From: Candidatus Peregrinibacteria bacterium GW2011_GWF2_43_17
Lineage (GTDB): Bacteria; Patescibacteriota; Gracilibacteria; UBA1369; UBA12470
Assembly: GCA_000999315.1 (NCBI GenBank)
Contig: LCFW01000002.1
Location: 124,001 to 188,000, forward strand
Direction of reading: 5' to 3'
Length of the DNA stretch: 64,000 nt
Shown here: positions 49,541 through 56,814 of the stretch, piece after piece
How positions within the stretch are numbered: position 1 is the first letter of the stretch
Layout: every line of letters starts with the position of its first letter
Notes under the pieces: model-generated
The model's database searches: none
Told to the model about the DNA's origin: nothing
The model's input: only the letters and a program-made list of their open reading frames with translations
Program-made: the position numbers and the translations under genes

Positions 49541-49823
49541 GAAAACGAAGCCGTCCGAGTAATAAAGATAGATATTTTTTGTTATGAACGATTCCGCAGC
49601 GATCCTATTCTACTTCCAGGAATAGGATTTAGATATTGTCACGAGTGATTCTGCAACGCTACAGTTCTGGTTGCAAACAAGAACTGTGAAGCTCTACAAA
49701 TAATATAAAGATAAAAAATATACTTACGAAGACATCTGCAGTGCTTCTGTTTTTCTGGAGGCGTACATGCTAGCCGCAAGAAAAACAGAAAACGAAGCCG
49801 TCTGAGTAAGTATATTTTTTATC
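49541..49823 (+). ncRNA. Array of three leader-plus-hairpin units (candidate structured RNA)
   Basis: Three units each begin with a related 13- to 14-mer: GATTCCGCAGCGAT (49590), GATTCTGCAACGCT (49647) and CATCTGCAGTGCT (49733). Each is followed by a different perfect stem: ATCCTATTC/GAATAGGAT, ACAGTTCT/AGAACTGT, and TTCTGTTTTTCT/AGAAAAACAGAA. The third unit is enclosed by an 18-bp perfect stem GATAAAAAATATACTTAC (49710-49727) and its complement (49806-49823), which carries a T-run. The tail GAAAACGAAGCCGTC occurs at 49541 and again at 49788, each followed within about 40 nt by ATATTTTTT. No ORF is present. tRNA-Leu abuts it on the opposite strand. A novel ncRNA, a terminator cluster or a recombination-site array are all possible. 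Confidence 0.55.
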
Positions 49824-49825
49824 CG

Positions 49826-49911
49826 TGGTGGGCATGAGAGGACTCGAACCTCCAATCCCTTGCGGGAACTAGCTCCTGAAGCTAGCGCGTCTGCCATTTC
49901 GCCACATGCCC
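49826..49911 (-). tRNA. tRNA-Leu(CAG)
   Basis: The minus strand starts GGGCATGTGGCGAAATGGC and ends CATGCCCACCA with encoded CCA. The anticodon stem CTAGC/GCTAG holds loop TTCAGGA, giving anticodon CAG. A long class II variable arm (TTCCCGCAAGGGA) confirms a leucine tRNA. It lies 2 bp from the hairpin array at 49541-49823. Confidence 0.95.
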
Positions 49912-49967
49912 TGGACGGGTTTCAGAATAGCAATTCCCGAAGGGTATATCAAACTTCAAAACATTTG

Positions 49968-49996
49968 TTGACAGATTTTTATTTAAAAAGTACGAT
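49968..49996 (+). promoter_or_regulatory. Promoter of gene at 50020
   Basis: -35 TTGACA (49968-49973), 17-bp spacer, -10 TACGAT (49991-49996). Transcription would start near 50003, which favours the ATG at 50020 but also permits 50008. Confidence 0.65.
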
Positions 49997-50019
49997 ACTT
50001 TCCTTTAATGTTTTTATCT

Positions 50020-50880
50020 ATGAATATTGAAAATCCCAACAGAACAAGAAAGCAGTTGATTATAGGCGCAGTTTTAAGCTTAGTCGCGGCGGGAGGAATA
50101 GCAAATTTTACTTGCGGTCGCGATCAAGCACGAAAAAATTCACAAGGGGATCAAGGAACGGATCAAGTGAATGATGATGACTTCGTCGATACGGCTTATG
50201 AACCGGCTTTGGAAGGAGATGACGAAAAACAAGTAGGTGCTTATAAAGACCAGGACGACGATGAACAACAATTATCATGGAGAGAAGATGAGGTTTTCAA
50301 AGATGCAGGTCGGGAATTACGACTAAGATGCGAAGCTCTATTAAAAGACCTCAAAGGTTTAAAATTAGAATTGGAAGAATGGAAACCTGGCGACGAATTG
50401 CCGAATTGGGTAACTACTTCTCATTGTGATAATAATGTAATTTTTTTAATGTCATCTGGAGATAGTTCAAAAGTTGACGAAAACGAAAGACCGGAAGATG
50501 CTTGGAGTTTTGAGTATTATCAAACTCCTCCATTAAGAGAACTTCAACAAGGTTATAATTACCAACTCAGCTACTCTCCACCCGCTACAGGGGATGTAGG
50601 AAGTCCAACGGAGTTCGAAGGGAAGCTTTTCTCCACGGGTAGTAGTACGGCATGCAAAGAAGAAGGTGAAGAATTGAAATTTGTTGTAGAAACTCAAGAT
50701 AGGGGGGATGCAGAGGACGATGCAACACGAATAACAGGCAAGATTTGCGCACCCAATACGAGAGAAGTTATAGAAGAAACTCCAATACCGGAGGTGGTTG
50801 AGGAAGCCAGAGAAGTTTGCGATATGATCACAGGGGTAAGAGAAGAATATACGGCGGCGCAAGAACAACAAGCGGAATAA
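50020..50880 (+). CDS. Hypothetical exported acidic protein
   Basis: Protein of 286 residues from MNIENPNRTRKQLIIGAVLS; a start four codons earlier is possible. A basic N-terminus and hydrophobic core end in GGIANFTCGRD, a weak lipobox-like site, so it is exported and perhaps lipidated. The next 60 residues are very acidic and disordered. The later part has four cysteines (LRLRCEAL, TSHCDNN, TACKEE, KICAPNT) and a C-terminal helix. Function unknown. The intron-bearing tRNA-Ile follows on the opposite strand. Confidence 0.65.
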   Translation: MNIENPNRTRKQLIIGAVLSLVAAGGIANFTCGRDQARKNSQGDQGTDQVNDDDFVDTAYEPALEGDDEKQVGAYKDQDDDEQQLSWREDEVFKDAGRELRLRCEALLKDLKGLKLELEEWKPGDELPNWVTTSHCDNNVIFLMSSGDSSKVDENERPEDAWSFEYYQTPPLRELQQGYNYQLSYSPPATGDVGSPTEFEGKLFSTGSSTACKEEGEELKFVVETQDRGDAEDDATRITGKICAPNTREVIEETPIPEVVEEAREVCDMITGVREEYTAAQEQQAE

Positions 50881-50912
50881 CGTCTTTCACGAAAAACCCG
50901 AAAATAATCTTG

Positions 50913-51254
50913 TGGTGGGCCTGGATGGGATCGAACCATCGACCAATCGGTTATGCTTATCACTATCGTTTTCACGACCCCTTTCGGGTTTGTAATCTGG
51001 ACTATACCTTATCCCGAATAGCGGGACCCTGCCGTCTAGTCTCTACACCTTTCCCCAGTCATATAATGCGGGGGACTTGGCTCGGGATTACCATCGTAGC
51101 GAATAAACGCTATTTTAGGCTCCCCCGAATTTGACAGGTTGTCGTTAACAAATTACTTCGTTAACAGCCCTATGATATTGATGCGTATGGGTCAAGAATC
51201 ACTTTAGCATCCATATCCTTAAGCCGACTGCTCTAACCACTGAGCTACAGGCCC
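50913..51254 (-). tRNA. tRNA-Ile2(CAU) interrupted by a group I intron
   Basis: Minus-strand 5' exon (51254-51222) GGGCCTGTAGCTCAGTGG...GTCGGCT and 3' exon (50955-50913) CATAACCGATTGGTC...CAGGCCCACCA join to a 76-nt class I tRNA with encoded CCA. The anticodon loop becomes CTCATAA, anticodon CAT. The body closely resembles bacterial tRNA-Ile2, whose C34 is changed to lysidine, rather than tRNA-Met. The break is after U33, before the anticodon. Confidence 0.88.
50956..51221 (-). other. Group I intron (266 nt) in tRNA-Ile
   Basis: Minus-strand sequence starting TAAGGATATGG and ending GATAAG. Core elements are recognisable: P-like AATTCGGGGGAGCC, Q-like AATCCCGAGCCAAGTCC, R-like AGAGACTAGACGGCA, and S-like AAGGTATAGTCCA. 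The exon end CGGCU can pair with internal GGCUG (with U.G at the splice site) to form P1, and the last intron base is G, as group I splicing requires. GATATGGATGC/GCATCAATATC would form the P1 extension. There is no homing endonuclease ORF. Looks like subgroup IC3, by analogy with other bacterial tRNA introns. Confidence 0.87.
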
Positions 51255-51332
51255 AAATTATCAAAAAACATCAAAAAGATTCTAATATAGAAGCCTCAAC
51301 AAAAAAAGCCCATTTCACGAAACCGTAGGACT

Positions 51333-51608
51333 TTATTTCTTTTTCCCGTCGGCAACCTTCAACATCCTTGCCAAAGAGGATTTCTTTCTGTTGGCGTTAT
51401 TCTTGTGAATGATGTGTTTCTTGGTGGCCATATCTATTTCCTTCTGAGCTTTAGCTAAAAGCTTCTTGGCATCTTCAATCTTTCCCGCCTTGATAAGGTC
51501 GTTGAATGTTCTTAGAACTTTTCTCAACTTTGCCCTGAGATTATAATTCGTTTTCTGGTTTTTCCTGGACTTGCGTAAAGCCTTTTTGGCGGCTGATGTT
51601 ATTGGCAT
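51333..51608 (-). CDS. rpsT: 30S ribosomal protein S20
   Basis: Small basic 91-residue ribosomal protein binding 16S rRNA. Start MPITSAAKKALRKSRKNQ (51608) fits S20; upstream in-frame codons are not needed. The three-helix pattern NYNLRAKLRKVLRTFNDLI, AKKLLAKAQKEIDMATKKHI and HKNNANRKKSSLARML is characteristic. It is a single gene between the intron-containing tRNA and the divergent secreted protein at 51798. Confidence 0.95.
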   Translation of the reverse strand: MPITSAAKKALRKSRKNQKTNYNLRAKLRKVLRTFNDLIKAGKIEDAKKLLAKAQKEIDMATKKHIIHKNNANRKKSSLARMLKVADGKKK

Positions 51609-51797
51609 ATTTGTATATTCTAAATCTATAAAAGCGACGCAAACTATATGGGAAAACATTCTGTAAGTCAAATAAACTTTGATTTTCAGCATACTTTTTA
51701 ACAAAAATTTAACTTTTGCATGCTATTTTCCCTGTCGAAAATCCTTTAAAGGCGCGCTCAAAAAGACAATTTCAAAGATTTTTTAACCAAAATAAAG

Positions 51798-53240
51798 ATG
51801 AAAAAAAGAGTACTATCTCTTCTTCTGTTAATATTGCTTATTTACCCAAACGGATTTTGGGCTTATCAAACGGCATCGGCATCTTCGCTCGATGTCGTTA
51901 TAAACGAAGTGGCATGGGCGGGATCGCTGGACAGCTCAAGCGACGAATGGATCGAGCTTAAAAACAATACGGATACGACAATGGACCTCACGGGCTGGTC
52001 TATTTCGGACGACGGAACTTCGACATATACGCTTTCGGGCGTAATTCCGGCAAACGGCTATTTCCTGATCGAGAGCAATGAAAACGCGGTTTCCACAATC
52101 ACGGCCGACTTGGTAATCTCGTTATCTTTGGCTAATACAGGCGATTCATTGATTCTGCTCGATTCAAGTGGAAATACGATAGATACGGTTAATGCTTCCG
52201 GGGGTATGTGGGTCGGTGGCGACAATACGACGAAAGCGACTATGGAAAGAATTGATTCCGAACTTTCCGGAGATTCGAATTTCGGCACTTGTGTAACCGG
52301 AATTTTGGGTACGCCAAAAAGTTTAAATTCGGTAAGTTTCAGCGAAACGGGAACGAAAGTCAATTTAACGGTATCGAATCCGACACCGACAATCGGTGAG
52401 ACCATCACGGTGACGGCAACCGTTTCCGATGTTGATGAACTTTTTTCTTACGGTTTGGATATAAATTACGATCCGACGATATTGGATTATCAATCTTCCG
52501 CTAAAGGGACATTTTTAAGCGAATCGGGATCCGCAACCACCTCATTTAATGCCGAACTTGAAGATGGCACAGAGGGGATATTGGTTGTTGGAGAAGCGAG
52601 AACGGCAACAGAAAAAACGGGCATTTCGGGCGATGGAACTCTTTTTACGATCATATTCACGGTGATAGACAATGTCGGAGAAGAATCGGAGATTACGATA
52701 TCGGACAGTTTCCTTTCGAATACGGCATCGGATATCGAAGCGAATTTCAACTCGGTATCAATTGAAATGATGGCTGACGCTTCGCAAGTCGGTGATGCAC
52801 AAATCGAAGAAGGAACGGAGAGATATTCATTAAATCTCACTTGGACTGCGCCATCCGGCGGAGCAAGTTTGTATAGGATTTTAAGAATGAACCAAGAAGG
52901 TGATTTCGAAGAGCTGGGAACGGCGACCGGTACGACTTATACGGATAATTCCGACATAATTCCGGATGTCGCATATACTTATCAAATCATAACGGTGTTG
53001 GGCGGTTCGGAAAGTACGCCAACTACGGTAGAAGGTTCCGATAGCAGAGGCGTAAAAGGTGACAACAACAGATCCGACAGAATTGACGGAAGGGATTTGG
53101 ACAGTTTGGCGAAACATTTCGGCGAAACTTATTCGGACTCAGCATACGAAGCCCTCATAGACACGACTTATGACGGCAACATTGATGGCAGCGACTTAAT
53201 AGATATAGGGATAAATTGGGCCGCAACATACGGTGGCTGA
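51798..53240 (+). CDS. Secreted protein with LTD, cohesin-like, FN3 and dockerin-like modules
   Basis: A 480-residue exported protein (signal MKKRVLSLLLLILLIYPNGF). Residues about 30-165 match a lamin-tail domain (VVINEVAWAGSLDSSSDEWI, then DLTGWSISDDG). About 190-320 is cohesin-like (TVSNPTPTIGETITVTATVS, GLDINYDPTILDYQS). About 335-410 is FN3-like (NLTWTAPSGGASLYRILR). The C-terminus has two dockerin-type calcium loops (GDNNRSDRIDGRDLDSLAKH and YDGNIDGSDLIDIG). Cohesin and dockerin in one polypeptide would allow chain formation, and the next gene encodes a membrane-anchored cohesin-like partner. Confidence 0.82.
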   Translation: MKKRVLSLLLLILLIYPNGFWAYQTASASSLDVVINEVAWAGSLDSSSDEWIELKNNTDTTMDLTGWSISDDGTSTYTLSGVIPANGYFLIESNENAVSTITADLVISLSLANTGDSLILLDSSGNTIDTVNASGGMWVGGDNTTKATMERIDSELSGDSNFGTCVTGILGTPKSLNSVSFSETGTKVNLTVSNPTPTIGETITVTATVSDVDELFSYGLDINYDPTILDYQSSAKGTFLSESGSATTSFNAELEDGTEGILVVGEARTATEKTGISGDGTLFTIIFTVIDNVGEESEITISDSFLSNTASDIEANFNSVSIEMMADASQVGDAQIEEGTERYSLNLTWTAPSGGASLYRILRMNQEGDFEELGTATGTTYTDNSDIIPDVAYTYQIITVLGGSESTPTTVEGSDSRGVKGDNNRSDRIDGRDLDSLAKHFGETYSDSAYEALIDTTYDGNIDGSDLIDIGINWAATYGG

Positions 53241-53320
53241 TTTAAGCGCAAGCCAGACCGGAGGAGATCTCATCATTCGCTAAAAGCAATTCGGGGTCTC
53301 CTCCATAAACCACTCTAATC

Positions 53321-54070
53321 ATGAAAAAAATCTTAATCGCGCTTACCACAATTCTCGTTCTACCGATTACGGCCCTGGCCAATGCCGACGAAATTAATAT
53401 CGCGAAATTTGAAGACGGCGAAAATCTTCAAATCGCAATAAAAACGGACGGAATTCAGGAAGAATCCATAGGCTTGGCATTCGAACTTTATTACGATTCG
53501 TTATCGCTGGAATACTTGTCTTACGATCTCGGGAATTTCTTTGAACAAGGCGGTGAACCTATTTACTTGGTCAGCGAAGGATTTTCCGAAAAAGGATCGA
53601 AAATAGTTGCCGGTATAACTTTACGAAGGACGGACGCACAAGTGTCCGCAAGCGGAGATATTATTTTTCTGAATTTTAAAATACTTAAGAAAACGGAAAG
53701 CACGCTCGATTTCGAACACACGGTGATTTCTCGAATTGACGAGAATGGCAAAAGAAAAGATTTAGAGAATATAAATTGGATAAATTACGAAATAACCTTT
53801 TCGGAGGAAGTTAAAACGGTGGGAATCATAGTTGAAGCACAAGCCGTACCTGAAACCAAACCAAATCTGTTTTCAGCCTCGTTAATCGCAATTCCGGACT
53901 TGCCAATCGCAATCCCGATAACAATAGCGAGCATTTTAATATGCATTGGAGTTTGTTATATTCTTTTCCGAAAATTTAAAAAATCCAATGCAATTAAAAC
54001 ATCCGCTGATACTCGCATCGAAAAGCCCTCGGAGGAAAGCCCTTCTGCAGGAGATTGGGCTGGAATTTGA
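53321..54070 (+). CDS. Membrane-anchored cohesin-like protein
   Basis: A 249-residue protein with signal peptide MKKILIALTTILVLPITALA, a cohesin-like beta sandwich (about 22-160: LAFELYYDSLSLEYLSYDLGN, SGDIIFLNFKILKKTESTL) and a C-terminal transmembrane helix (about 195-218, IAIPITIASILICIGVCYILF) with a short basic tail. Topology puts the cohesin-like domain outside. It follows the dockerin-bearing protein by 80 bp and may hold it at the cell surface. The last 83 nt overlap maf in another frame. A stem GGAGGAGA/TCTCCTCC lies in the gap upstream. Confidence 0.7.
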   Translation: MKKILIALTTILVLPITALANADEINIAKFEDGENLQIAIKTDGIQEESIGLAFELYYDSLSLEYLSYDLGNFFEQGGEPIYLVSEGFSEKGSKIVAGITLRRTDAQVSASGDIIFLNFKILKKTESTLDFEHTVISRIDENGKRKDLENINWINYEITFSEEVKTVGIIVEAQAVPETKPNLFSASLIAIPDLPIAIPITIASILICIGVCYILFRKFKKSNAIKTSADTRIEKPSEESPSAGDWAGI

Positions 54071-54593
54071 AATTGATCCGGCAAGAAATTTCAAAGAGAA
54101 AAAAACAGCCGAAGATATCACGCCGACAGCGTTGGTCATTCACAATGCGGAAGGCAAAGCGCTCGAAATCGCGCAAAAACACAAAAACTCCTATATCCTT
54201 GGTGTAGACACAATCGGCGCTTATCAAAACCACATACTCAATAAGCCGAAAGACTTCGAAGATGCGAAAAGGATGCTCAAGATTTTAAGCGGCACGACTC
54301 ACGAAGTCTTGTCGGGCTTATGTTTTGTATTAACGGGAGAAAAAGGACAGATTGTAAAAAAGAAAACATGCGCCGAACGCACATCGGTCACATTCGCCAA
54401 AATGAGCGAACAGGAAATCGAAAGCTACATCAATTCCGGCGAATCAATGGATAAAGCCGCTGCATTTGCAATTCAAGGACTCGGCTCTCTTTTTATAGAA
54501 AAAATAGACGGAGATTATTTTAATGTTATCGGTCTTCCTGTTTTCAGGCTTGGCAGAATTTTTAAAGAATTCGGAGAACGGCTTGTCGGATAA
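53988..54593 (+). CDS. maf: Maf-like nucleotide pyrophosphatase
   Basis: House-cleaning hydrolase of non-canonical nucleoside triphosphates. The start is the ATG at 53988 (MQLKHPLILASKSPRRKALL), giving the canonical SxSPRRxxLL motif near the N-terminus. Further motifs are ILGVDTIGAYQNHILNKPKD and AFAIQGLGSLFIEKIDGDYFNVIGLP. Length about 201 is normal. The start lies 83 nt inside the preceding cohesin-like gene, an unusually long overlap, but homology of the first residues fixes it. Confidence 0.92.
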   Translation: MQLKHPLILASKSPRRKALLQEIGLEFEIDPARNFKEKKTAEDITPTALVIHNAEGKALEIAQKHKNSYILGVDTIGAYQNHILNKPKDFEDAKRMLKILSGTTHEVLSGLCFVLTGEKGQIVKKKTCAERTSVTFAKMSEQEIESYINSGESMDKAAAFAIQGLGSLFIEKIDGDYFNVIGLPVFRLGRIFKEFGERLVG

Positions 54594-54650
54594 TTAAATT
54601 GCAGGTATTCTCATGAATGTTCAACTCGTGAATTTTAAAACAAAAATAAA

Positions 54651-55064
54651 ATGTCAAAAAAAGGCGGCAAAATAGCCTTGGCGCTTGGGCTCATAACTGG
54701 CGCATTAACAGGTATATTATTTGCTCCGCAAAAAGGTAAAGAATTGCGAAGTAAAATCATGAACGAAAGAAAAAGCGGAGGCTCGGGAGCGAAAGCTGTC
54801 GGTGACGATGTGAAACAAATGGGAGCTGACATTTTCGATATTATGAAGAAAATTGCAGCAACCGAAGAAGTGAAAGGCTTCATGGGACAAGCCAAAGAAA
54901 AAGCGCTCGAAATGGCAAACGTAAAGAAGGAAGATCTTGATGAATTGGTCAAAAAAGCTTATGAAAAAGCCGATCAAATGAAAAAACTCGTGAAAGATTA
55001 TGCCGAATGCAAAAAATCCAAAATTAAGAAAGCGGTTAAAAAGTCCAAGAAATCCAAAAAATAA
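54651..55064 (+). CDS. YtxH-like protein
   Basis: A 137-residue protein with the YtxH/DUF1490-like start GGKIALALGLITGALTGILFAPQKGKELRSKI: one membrane helix with a GxLFAP motif, then a charged helical tail. The C-terminus is extremely Lys-rich (KKSKIKKAVKKSKKSKK). YtxH relatives are general-stress membrane proteins of unclear function. The final 65 nt overlap the frame of the TyrA-PheA fusion. Confidence 0.85.
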   Translation: MSKKGGKIALALGLITGALTGILFAPQKGKELRSKIMNERKSGGSGAKAVGDDVKQMGADIFDIMKKIAATEEVKGFMGQAKEKALEMANVKKEDLDELVKKAYEKADQMKKLVKDYAECKKSKIKKAVKKSKKSKK

Positions 55065-56742
55065 TTCCGTAATAGGGATCATAGGCGGTCGTGGCAAGAT
55101 GGGTTCCGTATTTGCCGATTTTTTTACAAAAAACGGATACGAAGTTTTGATTTCAGATATAAACACGAAACTTACAGCCGCAGATCTCGTAAAGCAATCC
55201 GACATCATAATAATTTCGGTTCCTATTAATAAAACGGCGGATGTAATTAAGAAAATCATCCCGGGACTCGGAGCGTCGAAGTTGGTTATGGATTTTACTT
55301 CAGTTAAAGAGATGCCGATTCATGAAATGATGAAAAGCAAAGCCGCCGTAATCGGCTTGCATCCCATGTTTAACGACACGACTTTCGGTCCGGGACAAAA
55401 GATTTTGATATGTCCGAAAAGACCGAAACATTGGATGCCATGGGTGCATGAAATTTTCGTGGGGGAAGGTGGATTTATTCTACATGAAATGTCCGAATCG
55501 GATCACGATAAGCTCATGAGCATCGTTCAATGCATGGTTCATTTTGCGGAATTCGCTTTTGGGAAAGCGTTACAAGAAAGGGGACTTAAGGTGGAAGAAA
55601 TTTTGCCTTTTTCAAGTCCCGCATCGGCACTGAAAATAGAAATCGCATCGAGATTATTGTCTCAAGATGCAAATTTATACGGCAATATACAAATCGCAAG
55701 CGACTACAACATGGAGGTGATAGACACTTTCATTGAATGTTCGAAAGAACTTGCAAACATAGTCAGGAGAAAAGATTTGCAAGAGTTTGAAAAATATTTC
55801 AACGAAGCGGCTCGATTCCTGGGCTCATATAAAGATAAAGCTCAAAAAGAGAGTGACTGGATTATCTTGAATTGGCTCGGAAAATTCGATAAAAAACCAA
55901 CAATCGAACAAAAAAAGTGTTCAACAGGCGATATCGCGATTTTAGGCCCGGAGAAGTCGTATTCTCACTTTGCGGCCGGTGAAATTTCGAAGAAATTTCA
56001 CTTAAAAAACAGTATGCATTTGGCTCTTAGCATAGAAGATGTTTTCGACTTGGTTGCAAGTAAAAAAGCGGTAGCCGGAATAGTACCTATAGAAAATATT
56101 TTGGAAGGCACAATAAGAGAAGCGATAGATGGTCTTTTCCGCAACAACGTGAAAATCATAGGGGAGATAAAAGTTCCGATTCACCACTGTCTTTGCGCTC
56201 CAGATAAGAATACCAAAATAACCGCGATTTATTCTCATCCTCAAGGATTTAAACAATCTTCAAAATTTATCAAGAAACATTACAAGAGGGCGGAATTGAA
56301 TTTTAAACCGAGCACATCATCCGCATTTGAATATGTGAAAAAACTTCGCCTGTCAGATGTTGCGGTAATAGGTTCCGAAGATGCCGCCAAAAACTACGGA
56401 TTTAAAATCATCGCAAAAAATATCGAAAACGATCATCGCAATAACACGAATTTCGTTCTTATAACTCATCACAACTCGAAATTTAATGTAAAAAATACCC
56501 CAAAGAAAACCGCCATTATATTCCACTTCGACAAAGACAGCTCGGGCAGTTTATATCAAGTTCTCGGCGAATTTGCCAAAGAACACATCAGCCTGACAAA
56601 AATTGAATCTCGTCCCGCCGAACACAATCTCGGCGACTACGTTTTTCTTGTGGAATTCGCAGGCACGGTATCACAAGCGAAAAAAGCTCTGTCGGCAATC
56701 AAAAAGAAAGTCGCAAAATTAAAGGTGGTGGGGGAGTATTGA
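55000..56742 (+). CDS. Bifunctional prephenate dehydrogenase/prephenate dehydratase (TyrA-PheA fusion)
   Basis: A 580-residue fusion for the last steps to tyrosine and phenylalanine. The N-terminal TyrA part (about 20-290) has the NAD loop VIGIIGGRGKMGSVFADFF and the catalytic-region IGLHPMFNDTTFGPGQ. The C-terminal PheA part (about 308-490) starts IAILGPEKSYSHFAA and has IVPIENILEGTIREAIDGL and NNTNFVLI (for the usual TRF motif). A terminal ACT domain keeps the Phe-binding ESRP motif (KIESRPAEHNLGDYVFLVE). No chorismate mutase module is present. The start MPNAKNP lies inside ytxH; translation could begin slightly later at a non-ATG codon before SVIGIIGG. Confidence 0.9.
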   Translation: MPNAKNPKLRKRLKSPRNPKNNSVIGIIGGRGKMGSVFADFFTKNGYEVLISDINTKLTAADLVKQSDIIIISVPINKTADVIKKIIPGLGASKLVMDFTSVKEMPIHEMMKSKAAVIGLHPMFNDTTFGPGQKILICPKRPKHWMPWVHEIFVGEGGFILHEMSESDHDKLMSIVQCMVHFAEFAFGKALQERGLKVEEILPFSSPASALKIEIASRLLSQDANLYGNIQIASDYNMEVIDTFIECSKELANIVRRKDLQEFEKYFNEAARFLGSYKDKAQKESDWIILNWLGKFDKKPTIEQKKCSTGDIAILGPEKSYSHFAAGEISKKFHLKNSMHLALSIEDVFDLVASKKAVAGIVPIENILEGTIREAIDGLFRNNVKIIGEIKVPIHHCLCAPDKNTKITAIYSHPQGFKQSSKFIKKHYKRAELNFKPSTSSAFEYVKKLRLSDVAVIGSEDAAKNYGFKIIAKNIENDHRNNTNFVLITHHNSKFNVKNTPKKTAIIFHFDKDSSGSLYQVLGEFAKEHISLTKIESRPAEHNLGDYVFLVEFAGTVSQAKKALSAIKKKVAKLKVVGEY

Positions 56743-56744
56743 AC

Positions 56745-56814
56745 AGACCGTCCGAAAATGAAACCTGCCTGTCGGCTTGCCTGATCAGCAGGCAGACAGG
56801 TTTGAGGACGGTCT
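56745..56814. terminator. Long bidirectional hairpin between convergent genes
   Basis: Outer arms AGACCGTCC (56745-56753) and GGACGGTCT (56806-56814) enclose AAACCTGCCTGTC and its partial complement GACAGGTTT. It lies between the stop of the TyrA-PheA gene and the purD stop, so it probably blocks transcription both ways. CAGACCGTCCGA is shared with the region after the large SLH gene (40203). No T-run is evident. Confidence 0.55.

Noticed and set aside
50956-51221. tRNA-Leu(UAA)-type group I intron
   Set aside because: The unspliced loop reads CTTAA, but the variable arm is short (class I) and the only intron-terminal G in the right place yields the CAT anticodon, so Ile2 fits better than Leu.
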